The notes under the pieces: generated by a model
Database searches by the model: none
What the model saw: the letters and a program-made list of their open reading frames with translations, nothing else
What the model was told of the DNA's origin: nothing
Shown: in pieces, positions 32,334 through 40,989 of the stretch
Layout: each line of letters begins with the position of its first letter
Position numbering within the stretch: position 1 is the first letter of the stretch
Position numbers and translations under genes: made by a program
DNA from: an uncultured Pelagibacteraceae bacterium
Lineage (GTDB): Bacteria > Pseudomonadota > Alphaproteobacteria > Pelagibacterales > Pelagibacteraceae
Length of the DNA stretch: 43,629 nucleotides
Direction: 5' to 3'
NCBI GenBank assembly: GCA_902558795.1
Contig: CACEFI010000005.1
Location: 1-43,629, forward strand

Positions 32334-33275
32334 ATGTCTAATATTTTAGTCATTAAACATGGATCTTTAGGAGATATAGCTCAAGCGTGTGGGGCAATTC
32401 AAGATATTTCTGAAAATCACAAAAATGATGAAGTTCATTTGTTAACAACCAAACCATATTTTGATCTATTTAAAAAAAATCCACATATTTCCAATGTTAT
32501 TCTGGATAAGAGATTACCAAGATTTAATCTGATCTATTTATATTCATTGATGAAGAATATTAAGAAATACAAATTTTCCAAAGTTTATGACTTACAAAAC
32601 TCAAGCAGAACAGCTTTTTATAAAAGAATATTATTTCCTAATGCTACGAAAGATACATGGTCATCTACTGAAACCACATTACCAGAAGGAACTACAAAAG
32701 AAGATTTTGATAAAGACTCAGTTTTATCTAGGTTTGATTATCAGTTAAAAAGCTCAGGAATTACAACTCACCACACATTAAGCCCTGATTTTTCGTGGAG
32801 CCCATCAGATATATCTCAAATAAAAAATTACCATCAATTAGAAAAATATATTGTACTTTTTCCTTTTTGTTCCCCTCATTTAACTTCTAAGAAATGGCCT
32901 TATTATAATGATTTGATTTCTATGATTAATGAAAGATTAGAAAATAAATTTAAAGTAGTTATAGCACCTGGACCAGGAGAAATTAAAGATGCATCAAATA
33001 TTAATGCTCTTTGTATTTTAGACAATGGTAAAGCTTTAGATATCTCTCAATTAGCAGCATTAATTAAAGATAGTTCATTTGTCGTCGCTAATGATACGGG
33101 CCCAGCACACATGACGGCTCATTTAGGATCAAAAGGAATTGCTTTATTTGGTTCTCACACTACTCCTTTTAAAGTAAGCATTGAGAGAGAAAATTTTAAA
33201 GCAATACAAGTCTCAGAGTTATCTAAGTTGTCAGCTGAAAAAGTTTTTGAAAGATTGTCTGAGGTTATTTCTTAA
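32334..33275 (+). CDS. Glycosyltransferase family 9 (heptosyltransferase-like)
   Basis: Cytoplasmic enzyme that probably adds a heptose or similar sugar to lipopolysaccharide or another surface glycan. 313 residues. It begins NILVIKHGSLGDIAQACGAI, where the Gly-Asp loop of GT9 enzymes is visible, and has VANDTGPAHMTAHLGSKGIALFG (motif VANDTGPAHM near residue 251), the ADP-sugar-binding hallmark of the family. The YIVLFPFCSPHLTSKKWPY stretch is the expected middle motif. The exact acceptor cannot be told. Its last 11 bases overlap the end of the convergent AbrB-like gene. Confidence 0.87.
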   Translation: MSNILVIKHGSLGDIAQACGAIQDISENHKNDEVHLLTTKPYFDLFKKNPHISNVILDKRLPRFNLIYLYSLMKNIKKYKFSKVYDLQNSSRTAFYKRILFPNATKDTWSSTETTLPEGTTKEDFDKDSVLSRFDYQLKSSGITTHHTLSPDFSWSPSDISQIKNYHQLEKYIVLFPFCSPHLTSKKWPYYNDLISMINERLENKFKVVIAPGPGEIKDASNINALCILDNGKALDISQLAALIKDSSFVVANDTGPAHMTAHLGSKGIALFGSHTTPFKVSIERENFKAIQVSELSKLSAEKVFERLSEVIS

Positions 33276-34341
33276 TTTTTTCTAATACTCTTAAAAATAT
33301 AGGAACAGTGAAAAGGATAAAAAGTAATCTTATTATATGATGAAAAGCAACAAAGTCTGGATCTAAATCAAAAGCTATTGCTATTACTGCTACCTCATAA
33401 ATTCCACCAGGACTAAAAGATAATATTAAAGTTAAAATGTTTGTATCAACAAAGAATGTTGCAAGATAGGCTGCAACCAAACCTAATACTACCAAAATAG
33501 TGGTAGCTACAATACTATGAAGAGAATTATTGGCTATCTCTTTAACAGTTTTTTCAGCAAACCTGCATCCGACAGAAGCACCAAGTATTAAAAGGCAAAA
33601 ATTAATAGATGCACCAGGCAGTTTGTATGAAGCAATATCTGTGATTTGTAATAATCCACTAGCAAATAATGTACCTGAGAGTAAAGCTGCTGGAACTCTA
33701 ATTTTATCAAAAACAAAAATAAAAAACAAAGATGCAATGATAAGTAAAATTAGATTTAGATGATTTTGACCCATGTAATCAAAGTCATCTAATAGTAATG
33801 CTTCTGAACCAGTATTATTAACGATAATAAATGGAATAACAGTTATGATTATAATTAGCCTAATTAAATGTGAAGTTGCTACTTGAGATAAATCGGTTTT
33901 TTCATTTTCTGCTAAAATCATTAATGGACCTAAAGCACCTGGTGCTGCAGAGAATATTGAAGCTTTTTCACCATAACCTGAAAATTTTTGAAGGTATTTT
34001 GATACAATCAAAATACAGACTATTATATAGATAAGCATTATTACTGATGTCCAAATCCAATTAATCATCTGATTAAATAGGCTCTGATCAATATAGTTAC
34101 CTATATGAAGTCCAAGGATAATTAAAATTGAACTTAGAGCTATTTTGGGCATTACAACTTTCAAGCCTGCTAATGCAGCAATAGATGTGACGATCATTGG
34201 ACCTAACATCCAAGCTAAAGGAATATTAAAATAGTCAGCAACTATCGCACTAGGAATTGAAATTAAGATTACTGAAATAAACTTTTTAGCGAAAAGTTGT
34301 TTAAAACTTGAATAATAAAAAGTAACTTTAGACTCGTTCAT
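33265..34341 (-). CDS. AbrB-family membrane protein (COG3180)
   Basis: Inner-membrane protein of about 358 residues with around ten helices in two similar halves; APGALGPLMILAE in the first half and SFSPGGIYEVAVIA in the second are the paired family motifs. Members have been called putative ammonia monooxygenase or AbrB regulators in older databases, but the helices point to transport; no substrate is known. The frame can start at a GTG at 34362 or at the ATG at 34341. I prefer the ATG because no Shine-Dalgarno sequence precedes the GTG, although the one before the ATG (GAAAAG) is weak. Confidence 0.82.
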   Translation of the reverse strand: MNESKVTFYYSSFKQLFAKKFISVILISIPSAIVADYFNIPLAWMLGPMIVTSIAALAGLKVVMPKIALSSILIILGLHIGNYIDQSLFNQMINWIWTSVIMLIYIIVCILIVSKYLQKFSGYGEKASIFSAAPGALGPLMILAENEKTDLSQVATSHLIRLIIIITVIPFIIVNNTGSEALLLDDFDYMGQNHLNLILLIIASLFFIFVFDKIRVPAALLSGTLFASGLLQITDIASYKLPGASINFCLLILGASVGCRFAEKTVKEIANNSLHSIVATTILVVLGLVAAYLATFFVDTNILTLILSFSPGGIYEVAVIAIAFDLDPDFVAFHHIIRLLFILFTVPIFLRVLEKIKK

Positions 34342-34557
34342 AATCAGCTTTTCTATCACCACTTTAAAAAAAAATAACAGAAAAGAGGTTATTGAAAAAA
34401 GTGAACTTTAATTTTTTTAATAAAATTTATTAATAGTAAATGCTGAGTTTTTATCTCAGTAATTAGAATCAATCATTAGTTGAATGACAATATTATAAGT
34501 TGCATTGTTATTTATACTGTAATTTACTGTGATTTTTAAATTAGAGAGGGAAAAATA

Positions 34558-35538
34558 ATGAAAAACTTAAAAAAAATAGTTTCAGTATTATTTTCAGCAA
34601 TCCTATTATTCTCAGCAACAACTACAAGCTCAGTAGCAATTGATAAATTGCACTTTGTAATTGGTGGTGGTGCTGGTGGTGGTTGGGATGGAACTGCTAG
34701 AGGTACTGGAGAAGCTTTAACAAAAGCTGGAATGTTAAAAAGTGCATCATTTGAAAATATGTCAGGTGGTGGTGGTGGTAAAGCGTTAGCTTTCATGATT
34801 AATACTAAACCTGCAAACACAGTTTTAGTTCAATCAACACCATTAGTTTTAAGATCAATCACAAGACATAAAGGTTATGTAAGTGGAAGTGGTACTTTAT
34901 CTTATAAAGATGTTGTGCCGATCGCTGGTGTAATTGGTGATTATGGTGCAATTGCTGTTGCAAAAAACTCACCTTACAAAAACTTTAAAGATGTTGTTGA
35001 TGCATACAAAAAGGATCCTAGCTCTATCAAAATGGCAGGCGGATCAGTAAGAGGAAGTATGGACCATTTAATTGGTGCTTTAGCTTTCCAAGCTGCTGGT
35101 GCTAATCCAAATGATGTAGCTTATATTCCTTATGATGCTGGTGGAAAAGCGTTAGCTGGACTTTTATCTGGTGAGACACAAATTATCTCAACAGGTTTAG
35201 GTGAATTGATGGGTGCAAGAGACCAAGTAACAATTATTGGTATCACTGCTCCTTCAAGAGTTTCTGATGCTCCAGATGCACCAACTCTAAAAGAACAAGG
35301 ATATGATGTGCAATTCGTTAACTGGAGAGGATTTTTTGGCCCTCCAGGCATGAGTAATGCTGATAAATCAGCTATTGCAAAAATGCTTGGCGATGTACAA
35401 AAAACTCCTGAATGGGAAACTGTCAGAGCGAGAAATGCTTGGGTAAATATTTATAACCCAGAAGGCAAGTTTGTTTCTTTCTTAGAAAAACAAACAGAAG
35501 AAATGACAGCTCTTATGAAAAAACTAGGAGTTATATAA
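34558..35538 (+). CDS. tctC: Tripartite tricarboxylate transporter binding protein (TctC/BugD family)
   Basis: Periplasmic receptor of a TTT system for carboxylates such as citrate. A signal peptide covers about residues 1-28 (NLKKIVSVLFSAILLFSATT then SSVA). The mature part has LHFVIGGGAGGGWDGTARG and MSGGGGGKALAFMI, the glycine-rich loops that hold the carboxylate in this family, then YIPYDAGGKALAGLLSGETQI. Length 326 residues is normal. The start is fixed by GAGAGGG (34544-34550). It heads an operon with tctB and tctA. The ligand is not predictable from sequence alone. Confidence 0.93.
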   Translation: MKNLKKIVSVLFSAILLFSATTTSSVAIDKLHFVIGGGAGGGWDGTARGTGEALTKAGMLKSASFENMSGGGGGKALAFMINTKPANTVLVQSTPLVLRSITRHKGYVSGSGTLSYKDVVPIAGVIGDYGAIAVAKNSPYKNFKDVVDAYKKDPSSIKMAGGSVRGSMDHLIGALAFQAAGANPNDVAYIPYDAGGKALAGLLSGETQIISTGLGELMGARDQVTIIGITAPSRVSDAPDAPTLKEQGYDVQFVNWRGFFGPPGMSNADKSAIAKMLGDVQKTPEWETVRARNAWVNIYNPEGKFVSFLEKQTEEMTALMKKLGVI

Positions 35539-35560
35539 TCCTTAGGATTATTTAGAATTA

Positions 35561-35613
35561 GAGCAGTGAATATAAATACTACAAAAATTATATCACTGCT
35601 CTTTTTTATTTTT
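35561..35613 (+). terminator. Terminator-like hairpin overlapping the tctB start codon
   Basis: Arms GAGCAGTGA (35561-35569) and TCACTGCTC (35593-35601) pair over 9 bp. A further 5 bp (TATAA/TTATA) form after a single bulged A, and a T-rich run follows from 35602. The GTG start of tctB (35566) is inside the 5' arm, and the 3' arm and T-run encode its first membrane helix. A smaller repeat TAATCC/GGATTA lies just upstream (35536-35550). Confidence 0.75.
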
Positions 35614-36036
35614 TCAGCATTTTATTTATATACTGCTTACCAAATTCAGGTTTTTGCATTTGATGAAAATGCACCATTTAATGCTAGGACATTTCCAATT
35701 TACCTAGGCTATGCCGGATTGTTTTTTTCTGGATTAAAACTTATTTTACCAGATCCAAATACTATTAAAGTTGAACACAAAAATTTAGAGTACAAAAAAA
35801 CAGGTATACTTGTACTTATTGCTATTATTTATGGAGCTACAATTTTAAAAGTTGGTTATTTTTTAACCACATCTTTATTTTTATTTGCCTCTTATTATTT
35901 CTTAGGAGAAAGAAGGTGGATACTAATGTTCATATTATCTTTCCCTTTTGTAGCTGCGTTCATGTATCTACTTCACGGAGTTCTTAATATCTATTTAAGA
36001 GATCCATTCTTACAATCAATTGGAGTAATGGGATGA
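35566..36036 (+). CDS. tctB: Tripartite tricarboxylate transporter small membrane subunit (TctB)
   Basis: Small inner-membrane subunit, 156 residues with four predicted helices (about 8-25, 44-58, 80-115 as two, and 122-142). The segment FDENAPFNARTFPIYLGYAG is typical of TctB. It starts with GTG 27 bases after tctC. No better ATG exists before helix 1, so translation seems to begin inside a hairpin, which would keep expression low or conditional. Its stop overlaps the tctA start by four bases. Confidence 0.85.
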   Translation: MNINTTKIISLLFFIFSAFYLYTAYQIQVFAFDENAPFNARTFPIYLGYAGLFFSGLKLILPDPNTIKVEHKNLEYKKTGILVLIAIIYGATILKVGYFLTTSLFLFASYYFLGERRWILMFILSFPFVAAFMYLLHGVLNIYLRDPFLQSIGVMG

Positions 36037-37532
36037 TTGAAGGAATATTAATTGGATTAACTACAGCTTTAACAATCCAAAACATATTAATGGTTATGAT
36101 TGGTTGTTTCTTTGGAACAATTATTGGAATGCTACCAGGCCTTGGTCCAATGACTGCAATTGCATTAATGATACCAATTACTTATGGTTTTGATCCTGCA
36201 ACAGGATTAATTTTAATGGCTGGTGTTTATTATGGAGCGGTATTTGGTGGATCTACTTCTTCTATATTATTAAATGCTCCAGGTGTCCCAGGAACTGTAG
36301 CAACTTCATTTGATGGGTATCCAATGGCCCAACAAGGTAAAGCAGGAAAAGCTTTAGCTATAGCAGCATGGAGTTCATTTGCAGGAGGAACGCTATCTGC
36401 AATTTATTTATTATTTATGGCACCAAGTTTATCAAAAGTTAGTTTATCTTTTAGATCACCAGATTATTTTGCATTAATGATTTTAGGTTTAACTGCTATC
36501 GCTGCTTTTTCATCCAAAGGTCAGTTTCTAAAAGCAATGATGATGGTAGTACTAGGTTTAATGTTAGCCTCTGTTGGTCAAGATAGTTTGTCTGATATTA
36601 CAAGATTTACATTTAACAATATGAATTTAACAGATGGGATTAGCTTTGTACTAGTTGTGATGGCAACGTTTGCAATGAGTGAAGCCTTAACAATTATACT
36701 AAAAAGAAATGATCCAACGAGTGCTGCTAAACAAGTCTCTTTAACTGAACTAGGTTCTATCAAAATTAATAAAGAAGAACGAGCTAAAATGTACAAAACC
36801 ATTCCAAGATCATCAGTGATTGGTTTTTTAATTGGTGTTTTACCAGGAGCTGGTGCAACTATTGCATCTTTTTTAGCTTATGGAATGGAACGAAACGTAG
36901 TCAGTGATGAAGAGAAAGAGAAATTTGGTAAAGGAAGCGTAAATGGTTTGTCAGCACCAGAAACTGCAAACAATGCTGCTTGCTCTGGTTCTTTTGTGCC
37001 AATGCTTACTTTAGGAATTCCAGGAAGTGGAACGACAGCTGTCATGTTAGGTGCACTTTTAGGATTTGGGGTTCAACCAGGTCCTAGACTTTATATGACA
37101 AACCCAGAAATTTTCTGGTCAATAATTATGTCTATGTACATTGGAATGGTAATATTGCTTATATTAAATTTACCGCTCATTCCCTATATAGCTAGAATTC
37201 TTGCGGTTCCTAAAAATTATTTAATCCCTTTAATTCTATTTTTCTCTGTAACTGGAATTTATGTAATGTCATTTAATAACTTTGATATTTATTTAATGAT
37301 TGGGATAGCTGTAGTTGCAACTTATTTAAGACTATATGACTTTCCAATGCCACCTCTAATATTAGCTTTTGTATTAGGTGGATTAATGGAAGAAAATCTT
37401 AGAAGGTCTTTGTTATTAAGTAATGGTTCGTGGGAATTTTTGTGGGACAGAACATTAACCGCTTGTATCCTGGCTACTACAATTTTAATTGTAGTTTGGC
37501 ATATTTACAAAACCTTTAAAAAGAATAATTAA
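36033..37532 (+). CDS. tctA: Tripartite tricarboxylate transporter large permease (TctA)
   Basis: Main transport subunit, 499 residues with about twelve helices. It has the family motif GMLPGLGPMTAIALMIPIT near residue 33, its repeat-like counterpart IGVLPGAGATIASFLAYG near residue 268, GGSTSSILLNAPGVPGT and APETANNAACSGSFVPMLTL. The start overlaps tctB by four bases (ATGA). The stop overlaps the convergent exporter gene by four bases, leaving no room for a terminator between them. Confidence 0.95.
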   Translation: MIEGILIGLTTALTIQNILMVMIGCFFGTIIGMLPGLGPMTAIALMIPITYGFDPATGLILMAGVYYGAVFGGSTSSILLNAPGVPGTVATSFDGYPMAQQGKAGKALAIAAWSSFAGGTLSAIYLLFMAPSLSKVSLSFRSPDYFALMILGLTAIAAFSSKGQFLKAMMMVVLGLMLASVGQDSLSDITRFTFNNMNLTDGISFVLVVMATFAMSEALTIILKRNDPTSAAKQVSLTELGSIKINKEERAKMYKTIPRSSVIGFLIGVLPGAGATIASFLAYGMERNVVSDEEKEKFGKGSVNGLSAPETANNAACSGSFVPMLTLGIPGSGTTAVMLGALLGFGVQPGPRLYMTNPEIFWSIIMSMYIGMVILLILNLPLIPYIARILAVPKNYLIPLILFFSVTGIYVMSFNNFDIYLMIGIAVVATYLRLYDFPMPPLILAFVLGGLMEENLRRSLLLSNGSWEFLWDRTLTACILATTILIVVWHIYKTFKKNN

Positions 37533-38419
37533 GATTTAATATCAATTCGTTTTCTAATAATTTCTTTATTAAGCTTCATTTCACGGTATGACATAATAAA
37601 AACTCCTAAAAATATAATACTAGCACCAATCCAAGTGAAGAGATCAGGGGTTTCGCTAAATACGAAATAGCCAATTAGAGATGCAAATACTAAGCTTAGA
37701 AAAGAATAGGGTTGTGTCATGCTCACATCTACTAGTTTATAAGCATGATTAATACAAAGATGTAACAAAGTACCAGACAAACCTGCAAAAAATAAATAAA
37801 TCAGAGTTTGTAAACTAGGTGTTTGCCAATAAAACAATGCAATAATGAAACTAAAAATAGTCATATAGCTGTATCCATAAGATAAAATTGTAATCGAACT
37901 ATCATCTTTTGTGATAGTTTTTGTAATTATGATCACAATGGACCACATAAAAGAAGAGGCTAGTGCCATATAAACTCCAAGAGAGATTTCAATAATTCCA
38001 GGCCTTAAAATTATTAACATTCCAATAAATCCCAAAACTAATGCAAAACTCCTGTATATGTAAATTTTTTCTCCAAGAAACAAAACAGCCAATATAGTTA
38101 CCAAGAAAGGAACAACAAAGGATATGGCTGTAGCTTTTTCAATTGGCATCATTACTAAAGCTGAGAAATATAACAGCATCGAAGGTAAGTTTAAAACTGC
38201 TCTTAGAAAATGTTTTTTATGATGATTTGTTTTAAAAACTGTAAATTTAGATTTTAACATATAGGGAAAAATAATTAGGAAACCAAATAAAAATCTAAAA
38301 AATCCAGCAACATAAACATTAACATCCTCTTGTGCTAATTTTAGAAAAGTTAACATTAATGTTCCAAAAAAAACTGAAATGATAATTAAAAAAATTGCTA
38401 ATTTATTATTGGACATCAA
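37529..38419 (-). CDS. EamA/DMT-family transporter (second)
   Basis: Inner-membrane carrier, 296 residues and ten predicted helices in two EamA repeats. VMMPIEKATAISFVVPFLVT, then FLGEKIYIYRSFALVLGFIG with GMLIILRPG at the end of repeat 1, and MTQPYSFLSLVFASLIGYFVF in repeat 2 are typical of exporters close to RhaT/YdcZ-like groups. It lies 46 bases downstream of another EamA gene on the same strand, with which it shares the I-L-R-P hallmark, so they may descend from a tandem duplication. The substrate is unknown. Confidence 0.87.
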   Translation of the reverse strand: MMSNNKLAIFLIIISVFFGTLMLTFLKLAQEDVNVYVAGFFRFLFGFLIIFPYMLKSKFTVFKTNHHKKHFLRAVLNLPSMLLYFSALVMMPIEKATAISFVVPFLVTILAVLFLGEKIYIYRSFALVLGFIGMLIILRPGIIEISLGVYMALASSFMWSIVIIITKTITKDDSSITILSYGYSYMTIFSFIIALFYWQTPSLQTLIYLFFAGLSGTLLHLCINHAYKLVDVSMTQPYSFLSLVFASLIGYFVFSETPDLFTWIGASIIFLGVFIMSYREMKLNKEIIRKRIDIKS

Positions 38420-38465
38420 TAAACGACTATAAGTATAACTGAACTATTAACAATCTTAGTTTAGT

Positions 38466-39329
38466 TTAATTTTTAGAAGATTGGTTTAAAACAAAGATAC
38501 CAGAGCAAGTAATTACAATAGCTCCAATAATTGTAAATATATCAGGAGTATCATTATAAAATATATATCCAAAAATTATTGCCCAAAAAATTAATGTGTA
38601 ATGAAATGGTTGGATTATGCTTGCTCTTGCTTTACTCAATGCAATGATTTGAAGATAAAGTCCTAATGAAAAAAATATACCTATGCCTAAAAACATTGAG
38701 TATGAAGAACTATCTATTGGTCTCCAAAAATTAGTAGCTAATAAAGACATAACTAACAAACCAATTATTGAGGTAAAAAATAAAGATGTTTCATTTGAGT
38801 CGTATTTTGAAACTTTTTTAGTAATGACCTGATAAAGTCCTAATACAAATGCTGCCATTAAAGGCAATAAAGCTTTAGGATCAAAAATTGATGAAGTTGG
38901 TCGTAGAATAATTAAAACCCCAACAAAACCGATAAATATAGCTATCCAGGTTTTAGGAGATACTTTTTCTTTTAAAATTATTGAAGATAAAGCAACAACT
39001 ATTACTGGAGCTAAGGAACCGACGCTATGCGCATTTGCTAAAGATAAATATTTAAATGACAATACAAAACAACCAGACTCTATCACTGATAATAAGCTTC
39101 GAAATATCTGTAATTTAACATCTTTAGATTTGTAAAATAAATTGTTTTTTTTTCTCTTAGCCTCAAACAAAGCTAAAAATAAAACAAAAACATATTTAAA
39201 TAAAAGTAATTGAAAAACAGAATGATGTAGTATTAAAGTTTTTTGAATTGCATCTAAGATAGAAAAAGATAAGTAAGCAAAAATTCCAAAAAGTATCCCA
39301 ATAGACTCCTTAGACTTAAAAAGATGCAT
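38466..39329 (-). CDS. EamA/DMT-family transporter (third)
   Basis: Inner-membrane carrier, 287 residues, ten predicted helices. ANAHSVGSLAPVIVVALSS followed by ILKEKVSPKTWIAIFIGFVG and GVLIILRPT end repeat 1; ASIIQPFHYTLIFWAIIFGY opens the core of repeat 2. It sits between a glycosyltransferase gene (three bases upstream) and the second EamA gene, and is probably cotranscribed with both. The substrate is unknown. Confidence 0.87.
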   Translation of the reverse strand: MHLFKSKESIGILFGIFAYLSFSILDAIQKTLILHHSVFQLLLFKYVFVLFLALFEAKRKKNNLFYKSKDVKLQIFRSLLSVIESGCFVLSFKYLSLANAHSVGSLAPVIVVALSSIILKEKVSPKTWIAIFIGFVGVLIILRPTSSIFDPKALLPLMAAFVLGLYQVITKKVSKYDSNETSLFFTSIIGLLVMSLLATNFWRPIDSSSYSMFLGIGIFFSLGLYLQIIALSKARASIIQPFHYTLIFWAIIFGYIFYNDTPDIFTIIGAIVITCSGIFVLNQSSKN

Positions 39330-39332
39330 AAA

Positions 39333-40415
39333 TTAGTTTAAAATCTTTTTATATTCTTCAATGATATTTGACCAATAAAACTTTGTAACAAAGTCTTTTG
39401 CATTTTTTCCATATTCTAAATATTTTTTATTTTCTAAAATAGAATTGATCGATGAATAAATTTCATCCAATTCGTTGCCATCACAAATTAATCCTGTTTT
39501 TTCATGATCAATAGCATCAGATGCACCACCATCTTTACCACCAATAGATGGAATGCCATATTGAGCTGCTTCTGTATAAGCAATACCAAAACCCTCAACT
39601 GATGATTTGTAAATACCAGAGGGCATGATAAATATATTCGATTTAGCAACTAAAGCATTTTTTAAATCATCAGTTATATCTTTAAAAAACATTACCTGAC
39701 CTTCTAAATCTAATTCTTTTACAAGATTTTTAATATTTTCTTCCTCATCGCCATAACCAATACAGATATAGACAATATCAGGGTATATCTGTTTTAAATT
39801 TCTTAGAGCCATTATTACTTTTTCATGATTTTTTCTTTTATCAAATCTTGAAACTGTAATTAATCTTGGAGATTTTATTTTAAGTAAGCTCTCAACTTTA
39901 TCTAGTGATTTTTGATCAAGATCTTTTATTGGATCTATTCCTGGATTGATAACAATAATTTTTTCTTCTTTAACACCAATATCAATTGCTAAATTTTTAG
40001 TGTATTTTGAATTGGCAATTACTTTTTCAACACTATTTAAAACTTTTAACAATCGTTTATTTATTCCTGATCCTTTAGCATGGTTAATTTCTTTACCGTG
40101 AATTAAGCAATATTTTTTTTTATTATTTTTTAAATGCTCCAAACTTTTCCAATGATCAGAAATAATTCCATTTACTTTACTATCTTTGACAAATTCATCA
40201 ATTAGATATGCTTTTCTATATTTTCTAAGTAATTTAGGTCCACCAACTCTTTCAATAGAAAATGATGCTTGATCATCAAAAGATTTATGATTTTCTATAT
40301 AGTCAGTAAAAACTTTGATCATAAAGCTCTTTGAAAGTTCTTTTGCAAGTCCCCACATTAAGCTTTGCATTCCACCTAATTCAGGTGGAAAAGATCTAGT
40401 AACGATTAAATACAT
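39333..40415 (-). CDS. Glycosyltransferase family 4 (group 1)
   Basis: Retaining GT-B glycosyltransferase of 360 residues, probably cytoplasmic and acting on a surface glycan or lipid. The N-terminal half has FPPELGGMQSLMWGLAKEL, the usual Gly-rich acceptor-side loop. The C-terminal half has RLITVSRFDKRKNHEKVI and the E-x7-E type motif in EGFGIAYTEAAQYGIPSIGG. Donor and acceptor are not predictable. Its start overlaps the stop of the redoxin gene by one base, and it is three bases from the next exporter gene. Confidence 0.87.
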   Translation of the reverse strand: MYLIVTRSFPPELGGMQSLMWGLAKELSKSFMIKVFTDYIENHKSFDDQASFSIERVGGPKLLRKYRKAYLIDEFVKDSKVNGIISDHWKSLEHLKNNKKKYCLIHGKEINHAKGSGINKRLLKVLNSVEKVIANSKYTKNLAIDIGVKEEKIIVINPGIDPIKDLDQKSLDKVESLLKIKSPRLITVSRFDKRKNHEKVIMALRNLKQIYPDIVYICIGYGDEEENIKNLVKELDLEGQVMFFKDITDDLKNALVAKSNIFIMPSGIYKSSVEGFGIAYTEAAQYGIPSIGGKDGGASDAIDHEKTGLICDGNELDEIYSSINSILENKKYLEYGKNAKDFVTKFYWSNIIEEYKKILN

Positions 40416-40969
40416 TAATCATATTTCCATTTAATACTACAGCCAGCACTAGGGATTTGATCTTGTGGTCCATTGCCGGTTTCAGCAATTTGCTTCATAG
40501 ATTTTAATAAATCACTTTCACCATTTTTTACTGGCACAAAATTCTTAAGTTCTCTTAATCTTCCTCTATATTGAAGTTCTAAATTTTTATTGTAGCCAAA
40601 AAAATCTGGCGTACATACAGCATCATAAGATTTTGCAACTTCTTGAGTATCATCGTGCAAATAAGGAAAACTAAATTGATTATCAGTTGAAAATTTAATC
40701 ATTTTATCAAAAGAGTCCTCTGGATAATTAATAAAATCATTTGAACATATTGCAACTGAGTTTATTCCAATTTTTTTTAATTCATTACAGTCTTCAACTA
40801 GTTCTTTTGTTATAGCTTTGACATATGGACAATGATTACAAATAAACATAATCAAAGTTCCATTTTCTCCTTTGATATCGTTCAATGAAATAATTTTATT
40901 TTCTGTTGATTTTAATTCAAATGATAAAGCTTTTTTACCAAAATCACATATTGGAGTTTGAACTGGCAT
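40415..40969 (-). CDS. Thioredoxin-like redoxin with CNHC active site
   Basis: A 184-residue thioredoxin-fold protein of the AhpC/TSA-redoxin group. The likely active site is FICNHCPYVKAI, a C-x-x-C with His and a following Pro (about residues 43-54); SVAICSNDFINYPEDS and YDAVCTPDFFGY (cis-Pro region) also match this group. No signal peptide is visible, so it is probably cytoplasmic. It may act as a thiol reductase or peroxidase; the partner is unknown. It is divergent from the carbonic anhydrase gene across 20 bases and first in a minus-strand run with the glycosyltransferase. Confidence 0.85.
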   Translation of the reverse strand: MPVQTPICDFGKKALSFELKSTENKIISLNDIKGENGTLIMFICNHCPYVKAITKELVEDCNELKKIGINSVAICSNDFINYPEDSFDKMIKFSTDNQFSFPYLHDDTQEVAKSYDAVCTPDFFGYNKNLELQYRGRLRELKNFVPVKNGESDLLKSMKQIAETGNGPQDQIPSAGCSIKWKYD

Positions 40970-40989
40970 ACTATAAGAATATATAAATT

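Noticed and set aside
34536-34820. Proline-rich antisense reading frame opposite tctC
   Set aside because: It mirrors the Gly-rich loops of the TctC receptor on the other strand; no ribosome-binding site or homology supports it.
38437-38466. Hairpin between the two tandem EamA genes (AACTGAACTA/TAGTTTAGTT)
   Set aside because: Only 10 bp, A/T-dominated with a G-U pair, a 10-base loop and no T-tract; expected by chance in such AT-rich DNA.
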